A program made the translations under genes and the position numbers. A stretch of 64,000 nt of DNA from Halichondria panicea (Eukaryota > Porifera > Demospongiae > Suberitida > Halichondriidae). The stretch is taken from the NCBI RefSeq assembly GCF_963675165.1, contig NC_087385.1:1488501-1552500 (forward strand). Reading direction: 5' to 3'. The notes under the pieces were generated by a model that saw only the letters and a list, made by a program, of their open reading frames with translations, did not search any database and had not been told where the DNA came from. Below are positions 13,801 through 35,537 of the stretch, piece after piece. Every line of letters begins with the position of its first letter. The stretch's first letter is position 1.

Positions 13801-16800
13801 GTGGTAGTGGAGGATGTCAACGATAACGATCCAATATTTCAGAATACCAATCCCTTGCAAGTGTTCATTGTTGAGAATGCCGTTGACACCTCGATTGTTG
13901 CCGTGGTAGCAGCCACTGATGCAGACACAGGGACTAATGCTCACATCCGTTACACAATCACATCTGGGAACGACGGTAATTATAAAGAACTCGTAACTTA
14001 TATCCCCAATTTAAAGATGTATAGTATTCCATAATTTTTTTCGGAGCTCTGTCATGTGATATGGTAACCACCAGTGCCCCACCTCCCTATGCATGCACAT
14101 GTATACGAAATTCTGCTCACTCTGTCTGTTTGTTGCAAACTATACACATGTATCAAATATATACTGTCCCTATGTCTATAGGCACGTTTCAACTGGACGC
14201 TGAGACTGGTCACCTGACTGTCGCTATCCAGGCCAACCTGGACCGTGAGACCAACACCGATTACACCCTGATGGTCCAGGCAGAGAATGACCTAGCCGCT
14301 GGTGGCACACCCGCTACTGTGAGTTGTCTGATTGGTTGCGTCTTGGTGCCCTTTGTAGAGTTGAATTAGTGCATTCCGTACAGTGCATCAATGTTAGATT
14401 GCACGTACGTATGTCAGTAAGAAGCTGTTATGAAGAAATATTTATTCGCTCACAGGTGTACATTGTACGTATTTGTTATCTAACAATAAGCATTGTACTG
14501 TAGTTAAAATAAGCATCTGTGCATGTAAAACATGTTACTGTTGTACTCCATGCATGCAGCTGACGATTGCAATCTCTGTGACTGGGACCAACGACCATAG
14601 CCCCATCTTTGGAGAAACTCAATATGTTGCCACTTTGGCCGAGAGGAATGAAATTACCATGGTGACGGTTACGGTTGGTGCTCCTGTCGACACGGTACTT
14701 GCCACGGACCAGGATGAGCCAAACACGGCAGCTGGTATGATAGAGTACAGGATACTCACTGGAAACATGCTCAATGAAGTGACTGTCTTTGATATTCCTG
14801 ACCCTATTGTAAGTGAACTGGTTACGTTGAGAGCTCTACAAGTAAATTATTCTGTTCTATAGCAAAATTGAATCTATAGCAAAAATGAACGTGCATGCAT
14901 GCATGGCTATTACATGCACTTTATTACACAAAGTGAAGCTGCAAATAGTGCATGGTTACCCCATACAAGCAAGTTACTCGATCTCTATATATGAGAATTA
15001 AATACAATAATGATTTACATGGCGTATTGTTGTCTCCTCTTGTAGCAAGGAGCTGTGATAGTTCTGAGGCCGGATCTGTTGAACTACGAGGAGAGGACTC
15101 AGTGGGACCTGGTCATCGAGGCCTATGATCTAGTGTCTCCCATCACAGAGAGAAGACAGGTAATTAAATGATCTACGTACATATAATGTACATGTAGTCT
15201 AGATTTCATGAAGGAAGAAACATTTGTGATTACCATTGTATAACCAATAATGTATAGTCGTTTGTTCAATTACTCCATTGATCTGTTTACTTTATATGTT
15301 TACTGTAAAATTATTGCTGCAGTATAATTATGTGTATACGTAGCTAAATGCATGTATTGTAGTAATGATGTCCATTCTTTCCCATGCAGGACTCCACTCA
15401 CCTGATAATCAACATCATAGATTTGAACGACAACATCCCGATGTTTACTCAACCCTCCTACAGTGCCACTATCGTGGAGACCGACACTGTAGCAATGTTG
15501 GTGAGCAAGTGCACACATACGTACATGAACAGAAGTTTGGTAGTTCAATGAAGTTTGGTGCCCTCTGTATATTCTAGTCAATTTCGGGCACAAACACTCT
15601 TTTATAGCTTAAATACATGTACCATATTATACTGCTTGAGATGGAGAAAGGCTACAAAAGGGTATACATAATATATATTTGCAACTATTTTGCTTCTTTT
15701 TTTGTGTGTTCATTATCTTTTACTCTTTGTTTCCAGTTTCCGTCAATCAGAGCGACAGACTTGGATGCCGGTGGCAACGACCCTCTGGAATACTTCCTCG
15801 AGAGCGGCATTCCGTTTACTATTTCCGCAGACGGTACCTCTCTTACAGCCACTCAGCCCATCGATCGTGAGACTATCCCATCTTTCAACTCCGTTATCAG
15901 AGTGCAAGATGGCTCAGGGAACACAGCGCTCGCCGACCTAATAGTCGAGGTGATCGATATCAACGATAATGCACCGAGATTCTTGCTTACTGCTGAGGAA
16001 CTAGCTATCAATATCCCAGAGAATTTGAATATATTTCCACACCCGGATAGTCTTATTAGAACGGTGGAAGCCGTGGACGATGATGAAGGCGATAATGCAA
16101 GAATTACATATCGTTTATCGGGAGGACGTGGGAATTTCGATATTACTCAGTCAACAGGTGTGGTTCGACTAATTGTTCCGTTGGATAGAGACACAATAGC
16201 CAGTCGCTACATTCTCAACGTGACGGCAACAGATGGATTGCATACCAGCTGGCGTGCTTTTACAGCAAATATTGAAAACATCAATGATAATAATCCTGAA
16301 TTCTTACAGGCCGTATGGGAGGGTACTCTTGCAGAAGATGCACCAATCGGATCGACCCTACTATCGGTAGATATGAGCACTCAATTACCCACCTTTTTAC
16401 GACTTATGGCTGAAGATTTGGATCCGGAATCGAACGTTACGTATAAACTATCACCGACTGATGTCCCACCAAACCTCCCATTCCGCGTCACCTTCGATGG
16501 CTATATAGTGACAACTGCCGCTCTAGATAGAGAGCAGCAGGAGCGACATTCTTTCGCGGTGCAAGCCACAGATGGATTCCGTATTGCCCTAACGGAGGCT
16601 ATAGTGGAGGTAGTTATCGGAGATGTGAACGACGAGAGTCCGCAATTTCAGCAGCCGAGCTATGAGGTCGATGTGTACGAGTTGACGCCCAGAGATGCTA
16701 TATTCCTCATCCTGCAAGCTAATGATGCCGATGCTGGTACTAATTCTGAGATCACCTATCGCATCGCAACGGACCAGGGTGGCAATACTATTCAGTTCGC

Positions 16801-19800
16801 TATCGATATGACAACAGGTGCACTCTCCCCAACTGAAGTAGTCAATATTGGCGGATCTATAGATACGACGATCGTCCTTATGGTTGAAGCCTCTGATATG
16901 GGAACACCCTCTGTAATGCGTACAACTGTAAACGTGCAACTGACTCTGGTGGACAGGAACTTGGAGGCACCTGCTTTCACAGAGATTTTGTATACATTTT
17001 CTGCGGCTGAGAATGTTGATAATGTCCCTGTAGGCACAGTGGTTGCCATGGATTCGACGGGTGATCAGGACGCTGTCATTACTTACAGCATAGTCAGTGG
17101 ACATAATCTGTTTGTCATCGATACTGCAACAGTGAGTGTCATATAGAGGGTCTATACGTAATGTACATGCATGTACGTTTACGTTGCAAGAAAAGTTCTT
17201 TATACATATTGAGCATAGAGTGTGTATAGCATGTAGTAGTGTAGTAACTTGTCCGTTCATTGTTATGTATTTCCCCTCAGGGTTTCATCCGTTCAGTAGT
17301 TCCGTTGGACCGAGAGGGAAGAGATCTCTACACGTTCACCATCTCGGCAGTAGACAGTGCAGCTCAGCCTAGAACTGGGTTCACTACCGTAAGTTGCATG
17401 TATATAGACGATGCACAATGAGTCCAGTATATGTGACATCATGCATAGCTACTCTCTGCAACATTAGCATTTGGTTGATTTGGCAACATGTATAGTTGCT
17501 GTACGTACAAATGTATCCACGTGTGCTTAGCCTTGTCCCTACGCCCACTTCTGCTCCTATTAATTGCTTGGTTGAAAGACGAGAGGATACATGTAGAGAC
17601 AACCCTATGATTGAAGAACTTTCTTACTCAAGAGGCCTGTGTAGGAGGGCGATTGCACGAGGCTAGTATTTTCTCTAGTTGTTAGCTCGTAAGTTGTGGC
17701 ATTGTATATTTGTTTCATCACCATGCAGGTTGTGGTTTCGGTGGAGGATATAAACGACAACGAACCTTTCTTTGACCCTGAATCGTACCCGGTATTTGTG
17801 TCAGAGAACACCCAGATAGGAACCACGGTGGTCCGAGTGATGGCCTTCGATATCGATGCAGGTACCAACGCTGAACTCACTTACAGCATATTCACACAAA
17901 GCCCCGGAGATATTCCAGGTAAGTCTATACCTTAAAGATCACTGTGATATATCTATAATTATACTGTACGCACGTATTTAATGCCTATACTAATAATACC
18001 TAGTGTTTGCTTGTCCATTAGTGTAGTTCGAAGATGTTCAGAGTGGTCGAACCACATCGAACACCTGTAGAACACTGTGATTAAAACGTACATAATTATT
18101 AGTTTTCGTGCTTGTTGAACTGAAATTGTAATGCGCTGGGTCAATTTGTATTAATTATTTCGTCACTTAGAAAATCTCACATGTAAAGTTTTCTACATAA
18201 TATTATGTAGTGTTTGAGATCAACCAGATGGGAGAGATTACGACGCTAGTGGATATCGACCGAGAGGTGGTGGGCGTGTACAACCTGGTGGTCCAGGTCA
18301 CTGACAGCAGCGTCAACCCACAGACTACACAAACTGACGTCATGATAACCATCAACGATGTCAATGACAACACACCAAGATTTGTGTCTGGAGCTGTGCT
18401 CTCTGGCACCCCCGTGGAAATACCAGAGGTATAGAGAAAACTCATTAGACAAGATTAGCGTTATAACGCCCGATAATTTGTCTCTCTTAGAATATTCTGA
18501 GCACCTCCCACACTTCATGCACGATTGATACTGCCACACCCCATGCACGATTGATACTGCCACACCTCATGCATGATTGATACTGCCACACCCCATGCAC
18601 GATTGATACTGCCACACCTCATGCACGATTGATACTGCCACACCCCATGCACGATTGATACTGCCACACCCCATGCATGATTGATACTGCCACACCCCAT
18701 GCACGATTGATACTGCCACACTTCATGCACGATTGATACTGCCACACCCCATGCACGATTGATACTGCCACACCCCATGCACGATTGATACTGCCACACC
18801 CCATGCACGATTGATACTGCCACACCTCATGCACGATTGATACTGCCACACCCCATGCACGATTGATACTGCCACACCCCATGCACAGGATGCCGAGCCT
18901 GGGACCCTGGTCACTACACTCCAGGCAGAGGATCCGGACTTTCAGCTGAATGGGATTGTGGGATACTATTTTGATAATCTGGCTCGGACACTAGGTCCGT
19001 TCCAGATCGACCGTGACACTGGGGAAATAACACTGAGGCCAGGCATGGATGGGGAACTGGACAGAGAGATAGACAACTTGTATGAAGTAAGTTGTTTAAT
19101 TGATTGCCGGAAGACATGCTACAATTAATGTAGCTTGCTTTGTACTGATTTGTTTTTATGAGTTGGAATCTTCTTATTTAATATCAGGGTATGTACATTT
19201 TGTAATGATAGTTAGCTATGGACAGAGAAAAGTTACTTGTGTGCCCCCCCCCCCCCCCAAGGCAATGACTGTGCCTCCCCTTGCAGCTGCGAGTGATAGC
19301 GGCTGACCTGAGGGGTCTCGGTGATACCAGTCGCTCTGTCTCAGGAGTGGTGAGAGTACAAGTGTTGGACATCAACGACAACCTACCTACCTTTCTTGAC
19401 CCGGTGAGAATCACATGACACAGCTATAGCAACAAGCTTACAATCATATAACACTCATTGTATACTTCATTATAGTACGTACGTGTCATATCGTATTGGA
19501 TACATTGCATAATTATACAAGTGCTCCTCTCTACACACACATATGCACTCACTATAGCTGTACGAGTTTGCTATTTTGGAGTCCTATCCCCTGAATACCC
19601 CCTATGGAGCAGTGGTGGGCACTGATCTCGACGTCGGAATAAACGCTGAACTCAACTATTTCTTCATCGGAGATGATAGTAAGAGATTACTCATTCACTT
19701 GCATGATGGTTTTATTATATCATTTTGTCTGTGCAGACAGAGACAATTCGTCTTGTTCCAACCAGTTCTGTGTTGATCGGTTGACTGGAGAATTAATACT

Positions 19801-22800
19801 CGTCAAAACTTTGGTACGTTACACATCCTCACACACCCCTCACTCACTTCACACATCTCACACATCTCACACACCTCACACATCTCACACACCTCACACA
19901 CTCAGGATCACGAGGCCTCTGAGTCCCACCTCCTGACTCTGGCCGTCACCAACTCACCCATCCTTGAATTCAACGTAAGTATTCACCGGCCATACTTGCT
20001 TAGCAATAATTATTTATTACCATTGTTTTGCTTCTCTACAGGAAACGACAGGAATGCCCATTGGTAAGAATATTTTAGAAATGAGCAAGCCCACGAATTT
20101 ATCATAACCATAGGTCATTGGGATTAGTCAGCTGATTAAGGAATTAAACTGCTGTATAGATCTAGTTATACTTGTTAGCATGCTCTAGATCTCTGTGTGT
20201 TCTGTGTTTCCATTATGTAGCTGCCACCACTGGGACACTGTCGGTGACTGTCATTGATGCCAATGACAATAGCCCTGTGTTCGTACAGTCCACTCTGTTT
20301 GCAGCTGTCGCTGAGGAAGCTCAGTTTGGAACCACCATCACAACGGTTGAGGTGAGGCCATTGCTCGGCAATCTCTCCGCGCTTTTTTAATCTCTGTAAC
20401 TGTACCATGCATCGTGTGCAACCTAACCTACAAACTTGGTCGTTGTTGCCATCTAACCCATTCACACTATACCACCTGCTTTTATATCTCGGTACCATAT
20501 AAAGGCAGCTATACGTAGATTAAAAAATGTCTCGAGGCAATTCCTTCAGTGTATTTGTACGTATTCAGCTCAACGTGAATGTCGCATTCATTCTCATCTT
20601 GTAACCCCTGCAGGCAATTGATTCGGACAGCCTGAATGGGAGCATTGTGTGGTTCGAGGTAGTGACCCCCCAAGTGCCGTACCTGGTGGACCGTGACACG
20701 GGTGTAGTTACCACGGCCGGTGTATTCTCCGGACTCAGCGGTACACGACAGGAGGTCACAATGAGAGCATACGACAACTTTGGACAAGTACCTACATTCT
20801 CGTCCATGGGAATCATGATCGTGAGTACTGTACACAAGTAGTGTTTTGCTGCTAATATCATATATAGCTACGTATTGCAGTACGTGTATGACACTCCCAT
20901 TACTGTCTGTGGACATTTTACTTTAGATTGGCTGCATTATTTTTAACATCTCGTATTGCAGTACGTGTATGACACTCCCATTACTGTCTGTGGACATTTT
21001 ACTTTAGATTGGCTGCATTATTTTTAACATCTCTCTGCAGGTGCAAGTATACAAACAGACGGAACTGGTGATCATAACCTTCTCTAGGGACAAGGAGGTG
21101 GTGGAGGCAAAAATAGGCAGGATCATGGCGTAAGTTAACAATTGAGTAGTATTCTGTATACATACATACATACGTGCATGTAATAATTTATAACAATTAT
21201 ATACTTGAAATTTAACTGCCATTCAGACGACTTGTATCCAAGAGCCATCTCCGTTTTGAAACCAGCACAGTATTCGATCTCCCTAATAGTTACAGTCGGC
21301 TAAGTATCAAGACCCCTTCCAAACTTTTACCGAAAGACCATGCACCTCCTCTATCTAGTTTCTGTAATGTTCCTCCTGTGATTTTGACCTCGCTATATAT
21401 AAATATCTCACAGATATAGCACATCAGTTTAGCTGTTCACAGCTAAATGTGTATGTGTACGTACGTATTATACTTAAAGGTTGCATTGTCTCCGGTAATG
21501 AATTGCTTGTGCAGAGCTCTTGAGGAAGTGACTAGTGCTCGGATCACCATCACAGAGGTCAGGGTGGAGGTCACTGATGCAGGGGAGGTCGACATCTCAG
21601 GGTAAGTTCCTTCAATTATATACATCACGTGTGTATTCAAGCACTCCCCTACGCCTATTATATAGGACACAATTGATAGTTGCTTTCTGGTGTGCAGGGT
21701 AGTGTTCTTCAACGCACATTATGTCTCTAATAAAAACAAGCTCTTACCTCTCTCTTCCTACCCCCCCCCCCTCCCCTAGGACTGACGTACTGTTCTTCAC
21801 CCTTGATCCCGATTCTGGTAATGTGATTAACCCATCCATTATTGTCAGAAGGATTGATCAGAACTACCCGATACTGGATAATGCCTTGTCCGATTGCAAA
21901 GTGGAGAGAATCAGGGTAAGAGTCCAGCTTGTGTGGACTGGAAACCTCTCTATAGATCTATCATACACATGGTCTAAATAGACCATTTTATAGCAAATGC
22001 TCATTTTAAAACAGTATGCATGGCTGCATTTAAGGGATGGGAGCAAGGAGGTTTCCCTTTGAAACTGTCTTGGCCCTCTGAAAAGTACTTCGCACCCCAA
22101 GTCACCCTGGCACTAACCCTGTATGCAGGCCTACGGTGTTAGGCCATTTTGTACAGTAAATACGTAGTATCGATGTCTCTCGATACGTATGAAAACCCCA
22201 AATAATCAACTGGTTCCAGCCACCATTACAGCCACAACATCCCCTCCTCACAGGCATTTAATTCTATGGCTGCCACGTCTCCCGTCCCAGTGTGGTTGTG
22301 GGTGGTCCTGGCTATCCTGGCTGCAGGTGTACTCTGTATGTGCTGCTGCTTCCTCATTGGCTGCGTCGTCGAGAGGAGGAGGTAACAAAATACACATGAG
22401 TAGGAGAATTTTATTTATATCGTTTCGGTTTTTTTGCACATGCAGGAGTCGAAGATGGAAGAAGAAAGGTATGAATGTGAAGACCACTCCTATAGACTAA
22501 TTTTTGTTACTACAGAGTATAGTACACAATACGGTGTTGTGCATATACCGTTATAATTCGTAAGCAATATCGCCGTGTCAATCATCGATATTTTCACAGC
22601 CACACAGAGTGTTGATCAGTACGCTACTGTGGACTACAGTGCCTTCAACAACCCTCTCTGGGTCTCGCCCTACGATGGCATGGATACCAGGTGAACTAAC
22701 AATACAGTCTACTTCATAGAAGATATAATTACATACGTATATGTATGCTTGTCATTTGAGTGCATAAATACCATGCATGTACGTAGCTTATACGGTACTA

Positions 22801-23721
22801 TACCAATCTAGTTTTGTTTGCTTGATTATTGCACCACATGTGCAGCTCTACGGTGTCAACCGGCTCCACAGCTGAGAATTCCAATCCTCTCTACGAGTCT
22901 CAGGTTAGCTTTACTGTTCTGCCTTGTACCGGATCACCAGCTGTGTTCTTTTGTGACAAGTGTTAATTAATATAAGTACATGCATGCATGCATGGACTGG
23001 AGTCTGGAGTGTAACCACTGATGGGTATACGTATATGTAGGTTCATATAACAGTGTCCCGAAGTACCCATACATGCAGTCACAAATATTTCTCTCTCCCC
23101 TGCACACAAACAATTATTATTATTATACCTCTCTCTACTCACAGGAGCTGACCATCGAGATGTTCCAGGACGATGGGGAAGACGAGGAAGAAAAGAAGGA
23201 GAAGGTGACCAAGAAGAGCCGTAAGCCGGTAAAGGCCCCGCCCCTCACCATACCCGGCCCTGTCGTTAAGAGGAGCGATGGATTGTACGACTCACAGGTG
23301 AAACTATAAGACTTTTATATTATACAATCAATGTACATGCTTCGTTGATTTTGCATAGTGTGATTCCTTTGAATTTACATGATTCTAGACTACAGATAGA
23401 TATTTCAGTCTGTACAGTCATTGTGCTTACATTACGTTTATGTATAAGCAATGGAGCTTCCTTTTTAGTGTTACATGTATATACTGCACGGCAGTATTAA
23501 CTGTTTTTTTTTACTACTGACAGGAGATTGAGATTGAGATGTATGATGAGCTTGATGACCCTGGGTCGGACAGAGACAGTAACGTGGACCTGATACGAAG
23601 CTCCACCCCCAGTAGCGGCCTCGCTGGCAAAAGGGGCGGCAAGGGACGGGCCCACTATTCTAGAGACGACGAACTCTTAGACGCAGCCGTGGGGGGTCGT
23701 CACGGGAGGTCTTACTTCTAA
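4863..23721 (+). CDS. Large single-pass cadherin, about 20 cadherin repeats, complete
   Basis: About 50 exons join in frame to about 2,656 residues. Exon 1 (4863-4941) encodes a signal peptide ending near CSFAQAPP. Linker motifs of the xDxNDNxP type recur, for example near 6574, 7820, 8460, 9517, 10917, 11905, 12958, 13810, 14580, 15420, 15957, 16276, 16620, 17745, 18355, 19367 and 20255. No EGF, laminin-G or other module was seen. A membrane-proximal region (21041-21915) precedes the membrane exon (22254-22381). Tail exons are 22446-22468, 22600-22690, 22846-22903, 23145-23297 and 23524-23721. The tail has NPLW, NPLYES, an acidic/lysine-rich stretch and a C-terminus ending RSYF; I see no classical catenin-binding sequence. 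Two microexons of 22 nt (20042-20063) and 23 nt (22446-22468) are needed to keep frame. It is probably an adhesion receptor at the cell surface; its ligand is unknown. Confidence 0.92.
5490..5618. repeat. 39-bp tandem repeat, about 3 copies, intronic
   Basis: The unit gttagtgtgcggtaatgtag plus a gtatccagctagatgct-type remainder repeats just inside the intron after the exon ending at 5482. Copies differ by a few bases. No coding role is apparent. Confidence 0.8.
8760..9029. mobile_element. MITE-like element with TTAGACACT ends, copy 1
   Basis: It begins TTAGACACTGTTTTGGAGG and ends CAACTAGTGTCTAA, inside a cadherin intron. The left third (8760-8842) is itself a hairpin whose arms contain ACACTGTTTT and AAAACAGTGT. 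A related copy in the opposite orientation is at 51298-51601. No target duplication is obvious. Class unknown; non-coding. Confidence 0.7.
10605..10778. mobile_element. 174-bp MITE with perfect CAGGGTGTCATACAGG ends
   Basis: The left end CAGGGTGTCATACAGG is the exact reverse complement of the right end. The element lies in the cadherin intron between exons 10213-10467 and 10858-10963. It carries no open frame. No unambiguous target duplication is seen. Confidence 0.75.
13770..13793. repeat. (AC)n microsatellite beside a splice acceptor
   Basis: A pure AC run of about 12 units directly precedes the acceptor ACACAG of the cadherin exon starting at 13795, so the repeat occupies the place of the polypyrimidine tract. 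Confidence 0.85.
15737..17131 (+). other. 1,395-nt exon of the cadherin gene
   Basis: This single exon spans more than four cadherin repeats (linkers near 15957, 16276, 16620 and 16953), bounded by ttccag and gtgagt. All other exons in the gene are 22-317 nt, and each repeat elsewhere is cut by several introns. The block has therefore lost introns, or was inserted intronless. The reading frame is open throughout and the repeats look intact. Confidence 0.85.
18508..18887. repeat. 26-bp minisatellite, 14 copies, ending at a splice acceptor
   Basis: The core gattgatactgccacaccc (then catgca and variants) repeats with a strict 26-bp period from 18523 to 18861. It fills most of the intron between cadherin exons 18211-18428 and 18889-19086. 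The last partial copy reads catgcacag where other copies read catgcacga, which supplies the AG acceptor. Long minus-strand open frames here are artefacts of a 26-bp unit lacking stops. Confidence 0.95.
19815..19904. repeat. Degenerate cacacctcacacatct tandem repeat filling a short intron
   Basis: A pyrimidine-rich simple tandem repeat occupies most of the 92-nt intron between cadherin exons 19737-19813 and 19906-19974. It ends at the acceptor CTCAG. Confidence 0.75.
20871..21032. repeat. Perfect 81-bp tandem duplication in an intron
   Basis: Positions 20871-20951 and 20952-21032 are identical as read. They lie in the cadherin intron before the exon starting at 21041. Each copy begins cgtattgcag, so the duplication also copies an AG acceptor-like site. 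Identity implies a recent event or an assembly duplication. Confidence 0.9.
22254..22381 (+). other. Transmembrane exon of the cadherin
   Basis: The exon encodes a hydrophobic run of about 25 residues (WLWVVLAILAAGVLCMCCCF followed by LIGCV), then a basic stop-transfer sequence (ERRR, continued as SRRWKKK in the 23-nt microexon). Three adjacent cysteines at the inner membrane face are candidate palmitoylation sites, which is an inference. Confidence 0.85.
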
Positions 23722-23935
23722 CACTTCATGAAAAAGAGTTTTACATTGTGCTTTAGCTGTAACTATATTGTCCATAAACTACATGACATTGTATATAGTT
23801 CACTGTCCACTATGTTACCATAATAGTCAGTAGATCTATAATTATTTATAGCTATATATATATATATATTTATACAATTTTTGTAGTACAACACATCAAA
23901 ATCTATCGTTTGAACTTTAATGTGTATTTTTATAG

Positions 23936-33550
<9,615 letters not shown>

Positions 33551-33768
33551 CTTGGTATGAGTTGCAGCGCTAGCGTATAATTATCGTGAATTCCTAGCAT
33601 TTATAGCTTGCTTTTTAGCTAGCTCAAATTATTTGTGGTAACGATCGTCAACAATAAAAGTCAGCATAAATACATGTTAGTCCATAGCTAGATCTAGTTT
33701 ATAGTCAATAGTGTACTATTTATTACCTATGCTACAACATTCTGTTCAAGTAGTCTTTGCCTCTTGGA

Positions 33769-34712
33769 TCACACAGTCTTGTTGCAGGCAGCTGGCACAT
33801 TGCTGCCAGTGTAAGCACTGCAGATCTCTTTGACCATACCATCATTCTCAGCATTGGTGTTATGCTGTAGGGAAATAAGACGCAATCGCTATTTTGAGCA
33901 CACACTCTGATATTATGTATATATAGCTAACCTCTCCATTGATGGTGATCCAGGGGGTATACTTGTGAGGGGGGTTGAGTTGGCTTGTCATGTTGGCAAA
34001 CATCAGCTCAAGCCTGAAAAAAAATACGTGAAGACGCTTTATCAAAATAATTCTTAATTAACAGATGCTATAACTTACTTGTGCCCCATGTCTCCGGATT
34101 GACAGGCGTTGATCTGGTCCCAGTCTAGTTTGGTCTCAGACGCACAACTCTCGGCTTTCTTGAGATCCTGTTTCTCTTTGTACTGGTCAATACAGTGCAA
34201 GAATGGCCAAAACTGCATCCTATGAAAATAGTGACGACAAAATAATATTGTACTGTACCAACAATTGGAGCTACTACGAGCTACATATATGTAGTAAAGG
34301 ACTCCAAACTCACTGATCAGGGTAGTAGTTGAGGACACAGGCCATGACAGTGTTCATGACACACTCCATCTTTCCATGCTGACATTCAAACTTGCTATTG
34401 TTCATTATCTTTGCATTGCCCCAGGGGACGTATTTCAGGGTGAATATATCTGGGAGCTGCAGAGGATTGCAATAATTTTAGAGGGTACATAACTGCACTA
34501 GCTAGCTGCGTCCTCATGCTCAATTCTCAAGAGGCTTGGAAAATTGTAGCTGCACATAGACATACCTGCTTAAAAGCATCCGTCAGTGGTCCATTGCTCA
34601 GTTCCAGACAGTAAGGACAGAGTGCTTCAGCATAGAATCCCACCACCACCTTGTCTGCTGAGGATGCAGGAGCAAGACACAGAGCCAAGGCTACTAGGAT
34701 AAGGGAGTACAT
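33769..34712 (-). CDS. GILT-type lysosomal thiol reductase, copy A
   Basis: Exons 34566-34712, 34314-34456, 34079-34219, 33932-34013 and 33769-33864 join to 202 residues. A signal peptide (MYSLILVALALCLAPASSA) is followed by the active-site CPYC within FYAEALCPYC, and later the family signature CQHGKMECVMNTVMAC. GILT proteins reduce disulfides in endosomes and lysosomes and aid antigen or pathogen-protein breakdown. It ends 218 bp upstream of the gamma-lyase start, same strand. It is closely similar to copy B at 35538-36426. Confidence 0.93.
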
Positions 34713-35115
34713 CTTTGCTGCTGCAACTATTATGATAAATTATGGTGAAACATCATGTGATTAATGAATTTTAGTCACAACTTAACACTCCCTCTTTTAT
34801 TAAGTAGCTATTTGAACACACACCAATATCTCCGATCAGGGGGTGTAGTAGTGAGGGTTGGTTACTGAACCATATACCAGGTAATTTCCGGGGGTCAAAT
34901 TAAACCTTCACTTTATAGTGGTTGTGTGCACTAACATGGTCAATGATGATTGCTTCATTCGTGCTCCAGTATTCAACCACGAAACCCCCCCCCCCCAAAA
35001 ATCACCTGCTATACGGTATATTACTTAAATCTACTTTAAAGGCTGATTTATTTGTCCCCGACTTGCTGGTGTTTCCAAATTGGGAAGCTCAGATTATAAA
35101 TTGTGCTTTAGTATG

Positions 35116-35166
35116 GGCGGAGTCCAATCGACACGAATGCGTATTCACGTCGGTTGGACTCCGTCC
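35116..35166. repeat. 51-bp near-perfect palindrome
   Basis: The arms read GGCGGAGTCCAATCGACACG and its near complement around a gcgt centre. It lies between GILT copies A and B, in the spacer of the duplicated unit. It could be a small MITE or a cruciform-forming site. Confidence 0.6.
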
Positions 35167-35214
35167 AAATAAGCACAGACGTGCGTGACTATAGCAATGC
35201 CTGATCACATGGAG

Positions 35215-35391
35215 TGTTCCCTCACATCTTCCAGCTCATATTAATTAAGGAGTTGTATAGATGGGAGGCCTGGGTGGTCCCCTCTGAGAGCAAACTTTAG
35301 GTTGCTTCTCACCATCTCAGTCTCCACTGACAGATTTTTCAGCCTGGATCTCACCTCTTCCTCCTATAGTATTGAGCAGCAACTAAAGTAG
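35215..35391 (-). pseudogene. Relic of gamma-lyase exon 1
   Basis: The sequence matches most of exon 1 at 33362-33550, including words such as ccctctgagagcaaac, ggttgcttctcaccatctca and gtctccactgacag, but carries deletions and in-frame stops. No further gamma-lyase exons follow downstream. It lies between GILT A and GILT B exactly as the real exon 1 lies beyond the 3' end of GILT A, showing that exon 1 was carried along when the GILT unit was duplicated. Confidence 0.85.
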
Positions 35392-35537
35392 CCATGATCT
35401 TGAAAATATGTTGGGTGGTAAAGATCCTCGAACATGAAGTCACATTATACAGTGTACAATTATAGAGCCCCTACGGAATGAAAATATTAACAGCACAATC
35501 ATTTCACATTCTATTCAAGTTCCTCGAATCACACAGT

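Noticed and set aside
16589-17260. 223-codon minus-strand ORF
   Set aside because: It is antisense to the long cadherin exon; its sequence has no family likeness and it is a shadow frame.
18508-18890. CRISPR-like array of regularly spaced repeats
   Set aside because: The 26-bp units are directly adjacent with no spacers, and they lie inside a spliced eukaryotic intron.
18515-18914. Long minus-strand ORFs encoding WGVAVSI-type repeats
   Set aside because: They are only the translation of the minisatellite; 3 x 26 = 78 nt keeps all frames open.
21237-21300. Extra cadherin exon (RLVSKSHLRFETST)
   Set aside because: It has an acceptor but no matching donor in phase; exons 21041-21129 and 21515-21601 join cleanly without it.
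22189-22500. Separate ORF around the membrane exon
   Set aside because: It is the cadherin membrane exon read in a shifted frame.
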